From positions 1-43,709 of the forward strand of contig JBNGIS010017942.1 in assembly GCA_049999725.1 (NCBI GenBank): a stretch of 43,709 nt of DNA, given 5' to 3'. A program made the translations under genes and the position numbers. The notes below the pieces were generated by a model, which searched no databases, was not told the DNA's origin, and saw nothing but the letters and a program-made list of their open reading frames with translations. This DNA is from Haplomitrium mnioides (taxonomy: Eukaryota; Marchantiophyta; Haplomitriopsida; Calobryales). Numbering within the stretch: the first letter of the stretch is position 1; each line of letters begins with the position of its first letter. Shown piece after piece: positions 33,093-43,511 of this stretch.

Positions 33093-33957
33093 GACATGAT
33101 CTGACTCCTTGATAGCAATATTGACCTGTTCCTTTGCCTGCTTGTCCTTGCCATGGCACCCTTTGCAAGTGTCTTCCCTTGATCCTTGCTTTTCTTGGGA
33201 TAGTTTCTTGCATAGTAGCAAGGCTTGTCACAATAAAAACAATTTCCACTTGGTGAGTTACCCCACTTCTGGGACTTCCCACCTTGGAATTTCTTGGCCT
33301 CCTTGCCTCTTGTGAACAAGGCCGAACTATGTTCAGGTCCACCCACATGCTCTTTCCTCTTGGTTTCTTCAGCCAAGAGCCTGGTACTTGCTTCATCCAA
33401 AGTCAGGGTCCCTAGGTTGCTCTCCAATGAGTGCAACAACACATCATATGACTCAGGTAAACTTGCTAGTATGATTTGTACAAACATCTCCTCCTTGAGA
33501 CCTGGGTTGATTGAGAACAATTGCTCCACCAGATTCTTGACCTCTACAGTGTGACCACCCATGCTGTTATCTTCTACAAATCTTAAATTCAGGAGCTTCC
33601 TCCACAAGTATGTGGCAGCAAAAGCCCCTCCTTGCTCATAAGCCTTCCTAAGGCTATTCCAAACCTCACATGAAGTAGTGAGGTTCCTCACTTGGGTAAA
33701 TTTCTTTTTACCCAAGCTCAGGCAGATCAGGATTTGAGCATGCCTATCTGCCTGGATCCACATGCAATTTCCTCCTCAGTGGCATTCCTCCCACTGGGTT
33801 TAGGGAAGTCACCATTCACATACCTCCAAAATCCTTTTAGCTCAAGGATTAGTTGCATCTTAGCTTTCCAATCTAGAAAATCTGCACCTTCAAATTTTTC
33901 AATGGAATACATGCTGGAGGTACCCACACTTGCATCTCCCATTGTTAGTAGGCCCAT
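33093..33957 (-). pseudogene. copia-2 gag
   Basis: An ATG at 33957 lies inside the primer-binding site, and the more likely start is the second ATG at 33942 (MGDASVGTSSMYSIEKFEGA). The gag core spans two frames (ADFLDWKAKMQLILELKGFW, then ATYLWRKLLNLRFVEDNSMG, NPGLKEEMFVQIILASLPES). A zinc knuckle, CFYCDKPCYYARNYPKK (about 33240-33190), has lost the His and last Cys of CX2CX4HX4C. Apart from a frame change near 33740, gag is the best kept gene of this element. Confidence 0.85.
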
Positions 33958-33961
33958 AACC
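33944..33961 (-). other. copia-2 primer-binding site complementary to the tRNA-iMet anticodon arm
   Basis: In element orientation the LTR ends in ACA, followed directly by GGTTATGGGCCTAC. This matches, at 13 of 14 positions, the complement of the plant initiator tRNA-Met anticodon arm (GTGGGCCCATAACC). Drosophila copia uses the same half-tRNA priming mode. Confidence 0.7.
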
Positions 33962-35024
33962 TGTTGTGAATATCAAATCGAGTTGATATTATGTAGCAGC
34001 AAAAATCCACTTATATGACTATTGTGACAAAAGGGAAAAGGAAAGAAAACCTCAGCTCCATGATCATATCAGATTCGCAAATCTGCCTCCAGTCAACAAG
34101 TTTGCATGAAAATGCAGGACGCAGCCTCCTGGATACGAAAAACGCAGCACAACTGCTTCAGACACGAAACGCGACCCCTTCTGAGGCAAAAACGCTACCT
34201 CCTTCCAGAAACGTGAACAACCTCCTTCCACGCAGGAATGCGACCTCTTCTAGACACAAACGCAGGTTCTTCCAGACGCGAACGCGACCTACTTCTAGAT
34301 GCAACGCGACCTGCTTCAACGCGAGCTCGACCCCTTCTGAGCTCGAATGCGACCTTCCTGCCAAGCACCTTCTTCACGAGATGAAATTGCGACTTATGCC
34401 AGAACGTCAACGCGAGCCCCTTCAGATGCGAACTTGACCTTCCAAACACGATTGCGAGCCCCTTCATACACGAACGCGAGCTCATCTTTAAGGAAACGAC
34501 TCTCCTACTTACAATGCACAAAATGACTTACAAGTGAAATGTGGTTGCAATGAGGATGCATTGGAGCTCCTCTTCATCAGATTTATATACAGAAAACAAT
34601 ACCAGCAATGTGCTGGGTTTCTATGGGTGCCCTGTTCAAAATCTATGGGCGCTTGAATCTTTGCACGTGAAGAAGGCTATTTCCACAAGTATAGACAAGA
34701 TCTACAATCAATATTTCACCTACACTATCAGTAAGCACATGCTCGATGCATGTGCTTGCTCTATTTCATGAAAGGAACAAGACTCATAAATGGTCCCTCA
34801 GGAGAGTCCTGGTGCGGACACGTGTCACCACTAGATGCCTCCACATGGCACTATCCCTAAAAATCATCATTCCCTAAAGTGCCTCTAAACTAGCTAGAAT
34901 CCTAAACTAGTTAAGCCAAAACATTTATAGGGACACACTTCACCAAGGAAGTGTGTTGCAGGAATTCTTGAGCAGGATCAGGAAATTTCTCAGCAACAAA
35001 TTATGAAGCTGCCAATTTCCAACA
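33962..35024 (-). repeat. copia-2 LTR-3 (5' LTR of internal-2), complete
   Basis: 1063 bases, intact TG...CA ends. TATATAAA lies on the minus strand at 34589-34582. The GC-rich minisatellite (about 34105-34505) lies downstream of the TATA box in element orientation, so it would be in the transcribed R/U5 part. Confidence 0.9.
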
Positions 35025-35288
35025 CTTCTCATCTCATTAAAATAGAAGTGCTTCATAGCCTTACTTCTCATTCTGGAGTTCCACTCAATTCGGTTTGGCT
35101 CTTTGGTTGCTTACCTTTGGCTAGCACTCTTGGCTTTTGTTTGCTTATTAGCCTTGAGTTGTACAACTCTATTAGAGTTATCTTGGAGTTGTCACTCATT
35201 TGGAAGTTGGTTCTTGAGTTCTTTTACATGTATTCTGATGCAAAGCAAGCGGAAAGCAATTTTATTAAATTTTCTTTTACTCTAAAGA
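35025..35288 (+). repeat. 264-bp direct duplication, right copy
   Basis: Starts at the base after LTR-3 and matches 27277-27540 without gaps, including 60 bases that lie outside the gypsy LTR. It is therefore a copy of this locus, not an independent LTR insertion. Confidence 0.85.
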
Positions 35289-35439
35289 TTTTGAAGGTGA
35301 AACCTAGGTTGAGCTTGGCTCAATGTGTTTCTCAACTCAATGCAACAACATTTGCAGTTCAAGCAACCATTAGACTATCCACTCAAAAACAAAAGAGAAA
35401 TTGAGCCAACACAAAGCTCTACAAAGAAAAAGTCAGTTG

Positions 35440-38080
35440 TGTAGAAGGGAAAGCCGGTCAGACCGCATTCTTTTTGTGAGGATCCGGTCTATTTAACTTC
35501 TTCTTCAAGCTCTTCTATGGCTGCTCCATCTTTGTCCTCTCTCAACAGCTCTAAAGAAGAGGTTGAGCTTGAGCTCGTGCAACAATAACCAATCTCCTAA
35601 GAAAATCAATAAGTGTAAAAAGACATTTTAAGACATTTTAAGAGAGAGGCTAAGTGGATAATCAGAGAGTGTCTAAAGAAGAGTGTACAATCTAGTCTTG
35701 TAGGGTGTATGAAGAGACAAAAACGGTTCGGTTGGAAAACTTAAATTTGTCGAAGCTTGGAATAGATCACTAGGAGACTCTCTAGAAAAGACAACTTAGC
35801 AAGGACTTCATAGAGTTGCTTGTAGAGAGGATGTAGAAAAACTAGTATGTCCACTCTTTTTTCATAGTGGTTGTTAACTCAAAGTATGGATTAAAACCCT
35901 AAACCTTACAATCAAAGTGCTACTGCAAGGCAACTTTAGATTACAAAATATGGAGCAAAGAATACGATATTGTCGCTGTACAATTGCTACATATACGTGG
36001 CGCTCACTCCAACAAAAGCCCAATTTTGACATTGATGACAACTACAACCAATATTACAAAATGAAGTGACCTTTATTCAAAAGGTTTAACATTGGGATCA
36101 AAAGTTGATAGAGAGTTATATGATTTCATCTGAGAAGTTGAAGCGTGAGTTGGTTTTGGAGATCTTGGAAATCAAACCAAATTTGGCCTTTGAGAAGGTC
36201 GTAACTTCTCTAAATAACTCACTTTAATTGGCATTTTGGAGTGGAGAGAGTTGCAAGAGCTTCAACAAAGTGCTTTTGAGATGTAAGAGAAGAACTTAGT
36301 GATGACCAAAAACCTAAAGCCAAAGGTTCTTTTGAATTAAAGATATGAAATGGAAGTCTTGGAGGTCCCTTTGAGACTTCTCAATGAAAGAGATATCTTG
36401 AGAGCTAGAGAGACAAAAATTATAGCCATAATGGTCAAATCTTTTTGCTTGGAGGTATGTTGTGCCATCTAAGAGAAGGGAACAATAGAATATCCCATCT
36501 AAAAAAAATCAAACATGTCTTTGTTCTTCTCAAGTTTTGAGAAATTATTGGTAAGTCTTTCATTCCATTGAAATAACTTGAATTTTATTTTTCTTTTTAA
36601 AGTATTATCTTGTAACAATATATACCATATGCGTATTGAGAGCATCGAGCCCATGTGAGCCCAAACTATTTCTATCCCACTCATGCATAGCCAAAAGAGT
36701 CTATGGGCGCATAGTCTCTACGTAGTCAAAAAACCTTGGGCTCAAGAGTCCATGTGCTTATGGACTACATTCAATCCACGCGCGCCTGAACTATTTGTAT
36801 CCTACGCACACCAGACGAAAATGGTATATGCACACATGGTCTCTACTTAGTCAATGAGCATTGGACTCAAGAGTCCATATGCATATGGACTACACAAAGT
36901 CAAAGCACACCTTGACTCTTTGGGTAAGAGGCTTTGTGAGCCATATGTGCATGAACTACAAAAGTTCTATATACGTATAGACTACAAAGTGTCCATCCAC
37001 ACATGGACTCAACAGTCTATTGCCGTACAGACTTTGCAAAGTCATGTCTTGCATAAAATAAATGAGTTTCAAACGCTCAGAGACTCAAAAAGTCTATGAT
37101 TCCAAAGACTTTAAAGTGTCTAAGCACTCATACTTCAGTTATTCTATGTACATATGAACTATTATGGTCTATGAGCACATGTCTGATTGTGTATGCTTTT
37201 TTACTGCCAATTTTTTGGTTATTGATTCCTTACTTGTTTTTATCTTTAAGGTGATAGAACTTTCAATCGTTAACTTGAAAAAAATTTGACACTCTCTCCC
37301 AAGGGCAAAAAGAAAAAACTAGGGTTGAAGAAGCCACTAAAGATCAAGACCAAGTCCTAACCTTGGTATTTTACCCTCCAACGTTTTTGCTTCATTGTTA
37401 GAAAGCTAGAGAGTGGAAAGCCATACACTAGAATGAACGTAGTGTCCATTTCTTGAAGGGAGGTTTTAATGAGGAGGACTTCGATTTGCAACCCTACATA
37501 GACAAACTCAATGTGGCATATTATCAAGTCTTTGGAAGTCAAATGCTTAGCAATCCAACTGGCTAGTGAAACCACAAAGTTTCACTCTTGCTAACATTTC
37601 TTATGGTTGCAACCTTTAGGAATGCAAGCATGACGATTTGGAGCCCTTTTAAAAGGATGATATTATTGATATGGTTTCATCCTTTGTGGCACCTACAACT
37701 TTGGAGTTTTGGTCTTTTGTGATTATTCATTCTTCATAGCACTTTGACATCATCAAGGATGCATTTTTGGAAGTTTGTTGTGCTATCAACCACGACATTT
37801 AGTAAGTCTTATAAGAGTTTATTTTTCTATTCTTACTTACTATGTTTGTTTAGCACTTAATTTCCTTACTTGTTGTAGCTTATAAATTTCTTTTGATTAT
37901 TGGAGGGACAAAACAAATATTTATCACTCTGGTGGTTTGAAAATTGCGCATGCCTATAAGCAATGGATGGTAGGCTACTGTAGGTTTTGTAAATAAGAAA
38001 GTCCATGTTGTCATGGAAGCTCACATTTGAAGGATTAAGGTTTGAAAACAAGGAATCTTTGCACCAAAGATTTGTTTTTA
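35440..38080 (+). pseudogene. Decayed ParB-like / DNA methyltransferase gene, copy C (most complete)
   Basis: In order: a Ser/Glu-rich linker (about 35490-35590, SSSSSSMAAPSLSSLNSSKE), the ParB-like domain with frameshifts (about 35725-35990; IVVVNSKYGLK matches IVVDPKCRLKG of copy A), and the helical region (about 36090-36550). A GTAAGT donor stands at 36551 and an acceptor TATCTTTAAG at 37241-37250. Exon 2 (37251-37801) contains FNEEDFDLQPYIDKLN and TLEFWSFVIIHSS, the latter resembling motif V/VI of N4/N6 methyltransferases. A 77-base intron (37802-37878) follows. Exon 3 has DYWRDKTNIYHSGGLKIAHA and YKQWMVGYCRFC, resembling the W-K-N and E-x-F-xx-G blocks before the SAM pocket. The SAM-binding exon seen in copy B is missing. 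No clear DPPY motif survives; it should lie near 37660. Many stops make it a pseudogene. Confidence 0.65.
36600..37180 (+). repeat. Palindrome array inside intron 1 of copy C
   Basis: About ten degenerate units of the form AGTCTATGCGCGCATAGACT, spaced 30-50 bases. A perfect 20-base palindrome, AGTCCATATGCATATGGACT, lies at 36872-36891, and a near-perfect one, GTCTATGGGCGCATAGTC, near 36699-36716. The intron of copy A (1940-2140) holds the same motif in fewer units. Confidence 0.8.
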
Positions 38081-38674
38081 GTTTTTTGTTGATCTTTGAA
38101 GAATATGTATTAAATTATGAATTATGAAACCATTCTTCACACAACTCACTTCTATAATTTTATTTCTAGAATAAATTTGTATGAGTTATAAGAGATTGAT
38201 TGTTTACTTGCAACAGAGTGTGGGATTGATTTTAATTGAAAGAGATCATGTTTTGGAGATATGCGTATAGAAGTCTATTCAAGTGTAACTTTTGTGTTTT
38301 GTTTTCTTTCTTTTTGTATATATCTGGAAGTTCAAAGCGTATGTAAATAGATTGTAATTGAAGATGTAAGTGCTTGTCTCAACATCCTTTTTTTCCTTGA
38401 ATTTATTTTCATCAAATGTTTTAGGTTTTTGTAGGTTAAAGGTTTTATCAATATTGTAAGAAAATATTAAAATATTATGATTTAAGTTTAATATGTTTTG
38501 TAAATATTCCTTCTCAAGTTGCTTGTCTTGTTTAAATATAATATTTTCAAAATCACTTTTTTGTGAAATACTAGCATAAAATTTTCTACGAATACTTTAA
38601 GTATTTGAATAAAGCAAGATTATTGAAAGCTAAAGAAAATATTTTAGATAAAAAGTTTCACAAATGTAAAAAAT
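38081..38674. other. AT-rich spacer, nothing recognised
   Basis: Sequence downstream of the methyltransferase pseudogene, with long T and A runs. I find no coding, repeat or LTR signal in it. Confidence 0.4.
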
Positions 38675-38895
38675 TGTTAAAGTATGATTAGTGTAAGCAT
38701 CATTAGCACTAGCAATACTTAACCTAATCAATACTTAGAGATATTGTTGGTGTGACAGTTAGATATATGATAATAAGAATATGAGATGACAGGAGGTGGA
38801 GAAAAGAGAAGAGATGAATTTAAGAGCACATACCTTGATTTCCATTGTATTGGAATTCATTTCTTTTCTAATACATTATCAGCACTATGGCTCTA
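38675..38895 (+). repeat. copia-family 5' LTR with primer site
   Basis: LTR 38675-38875, TGTTAAAGTATG to TTTCTAATACA, followed by ATTATCAGCACTATGG, which matches the primer-site position of copia-1. It has no polypurine tract before it, so it is a 5' LTR. It is related to the LTR at 20868-21079 but followed by different sequence, so the two are not a pair. Confidence 0.65.
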
Positions 38896-38981
38896 TTATT
38901 ATTATTATTTTTATTTTTAATTAAATTTTTTTTTCTACATGCTACATGATAAAAATGGCGTGCTCATGTTTGTGAGAAGAC

Positions 38982-39880
38982 ATGCAAGCTTTGGGCTATG
39001 AGGTTGTGGAGACACCACAGAGCGCTACGGACTGTGGATCTCGCACATTTGTTCAGTTACTCCTTCAGCAAATGCAAGCAAGGTTTCAGGCTATGCCATC
39101 ATGGGTAGATTATGTCAAAATAGTGATTATGGCGGTCAAATATGAGCAATTACCGCACGTCAGACCTTGGGAGACATTTCAAAGGTGAATGTTGAGCAAG
39201 AAGTAGGATGCATCGATCCTCAACTATTGGACGCAAAGCTTGCAGAATGCTATTCAAGGCGTGTCAATGAAGAAATTCGAAAAATATGCTGGAACCAGTT
39301 TAGTGTTTTCGGTGCAAGAAAGGAAGGATTTCTCTGATTGGATTTTTCATTTGGGGGATTAGTTGAGTGAATCTTGTTGTTGAATTTCCTACATGCCTAT
39401 ATAAAGAACAAACACATTAATAAGCGGCACATTGTATCGAGTTCCACAAGGCAGTGCCTTATTCTGGGGAAGCATCAACCTTTGCTTTAGGATGTGAGAA
39501 GCTTGACTAATCTCAGGAAGCAAATCAACCTTCACATTAGGGGTGTAAGGATGAAGGAGGCTCATATTTCGTTCAAATACATTTAGGATGAGATATGCAT
39601 CCGAATGCAACTCGGTGGAATAACATCACAAAAACTAAAATGCCTGATGTGACAGTTAATCAACTTCAAGAGGAATATTTGAAGCTTGATTGAGTCAATC
39701 GTCAAAAAGCACTTGTTATACTAGCTACATAGTATGGAGTAGAACTATTGAAGATGGGCATGATGAAAAGTGCATGGTGCTGCAACGAAGGAAGTAACGA
39801 TACGGTGGAGCAATTGAAGGCGCTTGATGTTGCCTTGGAGAACTACTTCATTTTTTGCTACCTTTTCAAGTTGCATAAAG
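38982..39880 (+). pseudogene. Unrecognised protein-like sequence
   Basis: Several adjoining frames look protein-like but match no family I know. They include an open stretch at 38982-39188 (ending in YVKIVIMAVKYEQLPHVRPW), a second at about 39180-39345 (GCIDPQLLDAKLAECYSRRV), and a third at about 39640-39860 (KMPDVTVNQLQEEYLKLD, LLKMGMMKSAWCCNEGSNDT, VEQLKALD). It follows a copia 5' LTR but lacks copia gag features such as the W motif or zinc knuckle. It is probably a decayed gene or an element-borne insert. Confidence that it was ever coding is low. Confidence 0.3.
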
Positions 39881-41191
39881 CAAGAATGGGAGATTAAAAT
39901 TAGTCAATTGATGCTCAAGAACATACTAGCATATGGTATCAATGGCTCCTTTTACAAGTTTAATGATCAGGACCAAGATATGCTTTCATTGCAATTCTTG
40001 ATCGAATTGAAGGAAAATCGATACTAATCGAGTGCATTGTTCAGTTAGTTTTTATTTCTTCTACGATTTCTTTTCAAGGCATAATCAAGAAAGGATACAA
40101 AGCGGAGGTACGTTGGTGGCTAGCACGGTAGTAGAATTGGGAGAGAATTATGCCTTGGATAGCTGCAATTTCAATTTGATTATGTATATAATCAAGCCTC
40201 TTGTTTCCTTGAAAGCTATGTGCACGTACAAATCTACAATATGTGTTGTAGAAATCTCCACAAAATTATTCTTAATAACTTTACAAAAGATACAAAGAAT
40301 ATTTTCAAGAATATATTAACACTATGGTCTTGTCGGCCTTGAAAGAGAAGCACGATGAGTTTATGCTTTGTAAAACGGTCAAAAGATGTGACAGTCACAA
40401 GATTATGATGTGGTGGTTTTCTTGGTTTTTCAATTACCTTGATTGCTATTTCATCGCCAGATGATCACGTTCAGCTCTAAACAAAGTTGGTTTGATCTGC
40501 TTTCGGGATCAGATCTATGCGGAGATGAAGAAAAATGTGAAAGATGTTATGTTGGCTGTTATAGATGTTGTCAAAATATAAGAGAATGTACAATTTCTTG
40601 CTATCTCATTGCCATGAATCAGCAATCAACAATTGGATGAAGAATCTTGTTCAACATTAATTTGCAAAGAACCAAATAGAAACAATAGCTAAAACAAAGA
40701 CATGGCAAATGCAAACAAGAACATATTATTGAAAAAACAAGATCACCTAGACAATGATTGATCACTGCACCAACATTAAGCGCCCTCTTTCTAGTCTGCT
40801 TCACAATGGATTCACACACCTCTTTGCTACTTACAAGAAAGGAAGTCCTCATTTGGACAATTTTTGCTATGCTTCTCACTGGAGGATACCAAATTGGCTG
40901 ATGCAAGCTCGATCCCACTCTGCATTCGTGGATGGGAATGCTTTTCTCAAACTTATAGATCATTATCTATGTTACTACCAAATCTTTCTCAAAATTTGGT
41001 TGTAAGGTTGTTATTCCAATGGCCTAGATAAACGCTTTTTTAAAGGGCCTATAGCCATCTTACCATAAATGTTTTTTAAAGGGCCTATAGCACCGCACAA
41101 GATTTTGTGTGTTGATGGAAGTATAACAATGATGTAGCCTCTAGAATAGCCAGATTTCTTTGTGAAAATATAGCTATGGGATAACATTTTA
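39881..41191. other. Unassigned region
   Basis: Contains frames on both strands at 40619-41005 that overlap and lack family features. A short duplicated phrase, TTTTTTAAAGGGCCTATAG, occurs near 41037 and 41069. I see no gene that I can support. Confidence 0.4.
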
Positions 41192-41314
41192 ACATTTGAA
41201 CTAGACTCTGGTAGTTTAATGCATATGACTCACTTCTATGGTTTTATAAAATTTCCACCAAAAATTGAGTGCTACATGGTACACTTACTAAATAATAGCA
41301 ACCATATGCCATAG
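41192..41314 (+). pseudogene. copia protease fragment
   Basis: A 40-codon segment with FELDSGSLMHMTHFYGFIKF, which has the copia protease form (D-S-G followed by H-M), and a downstream HLLNNSNHMP. It ends at a TAG at 41312-41314 and has no neighbouring gag or integrase. It may belong to the element whose 5' LTR is at 38675. Confidence 0.45.
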
Positions 41315-43511
41315 AACCCTTTTTTTAGCTATATTTTTAACTATATATGCTATATTATGTTGAATTTGTTTTTCGAGCTATCTATAAATGCTATATTCAA
41401 TGAAACTTATATTCACATTCGACATTGAGAATGTTGAAGTAAAGAGATAAGTAACACTAAAATAAAATTCTTTGGAGGCTTGATATCCCAACTATTTATA
41501 ATAATATTATGCTTTCTACGATTTTTGTGTTGTTAAGAGCATACTTGATCGCACATAAACGAAAATATGCATTGATTTTCTTAACTAAAGTGTCAGATTT
41601 AATGATAAGACATACTCTTTCTCTTGAGATTTTTGTTGCTCTATTCAATTTTGATATGCAGATTAAACAAACATAAAATGAGATTAGCAATATTGAATTT
41701 GCAGTGAAAGAAAAGAAGACTTGCTAGGAAGTAAGCTAAGAAAATATACAACAATCAACAAAAAACAGGGAAGAAAATATTTTTCATTCTCTGTTATTCA
41801 ATTCAATGCATTCACAAAGGTGATCATATATGATGTTGCATTGTGATTTACTTTGTTTATCTGATACTATTGTGTTGTATGAGGATAACTTCGCACATTT
41901 CACTACACGTTATCATCACTTGCTAGCAAAATTTTAAAAAATTTTAAAGAAATTTTCCTTGTTGAAAAATTTCCAAAAAAAAAAAAAAAAGAAGAAGAAG
42001 TTTTCTCCTTCTAATCTCCCCCATCCATTCTTCAACTTCAGATCCCTCTCATCCAAACAAGTAAGAAATTTCAAAATTTTGTATAATTTACTTCTTATTC
42101 CTTTTCTTGTATAGAACCCCTTCTTCCTCTTTGCTTTTTTTCCTCTCTTCTTAAACATGCTTCTGTGTATCTTTCATATACATGTTTTTTTACTAAAGCT
42201 ATCTTGGATTTTCAATTAGTCATAAATATTGTAAATAAACTTTTGGCAAAGATAAAAGCAAAACAAAAGACGATGTTCATTTCTATTAGAGCCTCTCGAA
42301 AGATCTTGAAGAGTAATTTGCAAGTTGAAGATAGAAGCAACAACATTTGTGAAGTATTAAATTCTTCACAATGATGATTCATCAACAATTATTGCTTAGG
42401 AATCTATTTGTGAAGAAGAGGCATTTTGAAATTTCAGATCTCAAAGAAAATTTTGCAAGAAAGCTTAATAGGGAGAAAATCTAAAAGAAGGCACATCGCC
42501 AAAGTGTTCTTAAGAAGGTAGCAGATTCAATAAGAGGAGCACAGACTTTGCAAAGAAAGTTTCATTCAAGAGAGGATTTGAAACTTTTTTCAAACAACCA
42601 TTGCAAACGAATAGATGTAATAAAACTTTGAAAAATTCATGAAAGTTCAGAAACTTTAACAAAGTTCAAAAATTATAAGAACATTGAAATTATTTAACAT
42701 TAAAATTTATGAAAGTTCAACATTTAGAAAATTTGAGCTAATGAACAAACAAAATAATGGATAAGATTTTTTGATTGAAAAACTTGAATGGATTGAAAAT
42801 TTCGACAATCCATCTTTCCTTTCTCGAAATGTTTAGCATAAAATAACATTGAAGACAATAAAAATTTGCAAAACTATCTGCTCTAGCTTGAAGAAGAACT
42901 GCCTTTATTGTTTTCTATTATATTATTCTAACCAATCTGTTGTTGATATGTAGAGCAAAAGTTGACTAACAGGTGACAAAGGTCACGTCAACCATACTCT
43001 CAAATATAGAGACTGTGGGCTCTAACGAGAGGATCTTGAAAGTGGTGATGGTGGTGATACTTTTATAGACAAATCAAACTTTGAAACTTACTTATAGAAC
43101 TAATCAAACAATTGCACTAGATCGTGATTCGCTGAACTATTGCTTAAGTAGTAGCTGAATGTTGAGATTTTTCACTGACCTTAACTTACATATAGAAACA
43201 ACAAGATCATTGTGGAACTAGAGATATGAGGATGACAAAGTGTAGTTGAGTAGCCAAACCTCATTGAACTCTCGACCCTAAATCTTTTTAAAGTTTTCAA
43301 AAAAGAACCAAGAACAACCACAAAATTTAGTATTGTACGTAATTTATATGTATATCTTTTTGATTCCATGATCTTTGTTGCACGATATGCCTTCTACTCT
43401 ACACCAAGAATCACATGTCTTATTACATATATAATGTTATAATTGACATCAAACATGGAATCATAAGTGAAACAAAGGTAGAGATGCAAAAAACAGCAAA
43501 TGTTGTGATGA
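41315..43511. other. AT-rich region, nothing recognised
   Basis: Contains an A-run with GAA triplets at about 41975-42000, repeated phrases around TTCAAA-TTTGAAAGTTCA (42590-42720), and no frame with a recognisable domain. I find no LTR, terminal repeat or RNA gene. Confidence 0.4.

Larger units (their letters stand above)
27541..35024 (-). mobile_element. Ty1/copia array (copia-2): LTR-internal-LTR-internal-LTR
   Basis: Minus-strand copia family with GC-rich LTRs. From left to right: truncated LTR-1 (27541-28383), internal-1 (28384-29201, 3' part only), LTR-2 (29202-30671, with the N gap), internal-2 (30672-33961) and LTR-3 (33962-35024). Internal-2, at 3.3 kb, is shorter than a normal copia interior, so it also has deletions. 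LTR ends are TGTTGGAAATTGG ... TTCACAACA in element orientation. No matching five-base target duplication was seen at 29197-29201 and 35025-35029. Confidence 0.9.

Noticed and set aside
35025-35288. A third, solo gypsy LTR
   Set aside because: Similarity extends 60 bases past the LTR end and starts inside the LTR, so it is a duplication of the locus.
40619-40963. 114-codon minus-strand frame and the overlapping plus-strand frame at 40754-41005
   Set aside because: Mutually overlapping, no recognisable domain or neighbouring signal; cannot support either.
41934-42158. Lys/Phe-rich minus-strand frame
   Set aside because: Translation of an A-run with GAA triplets; low complexity only.
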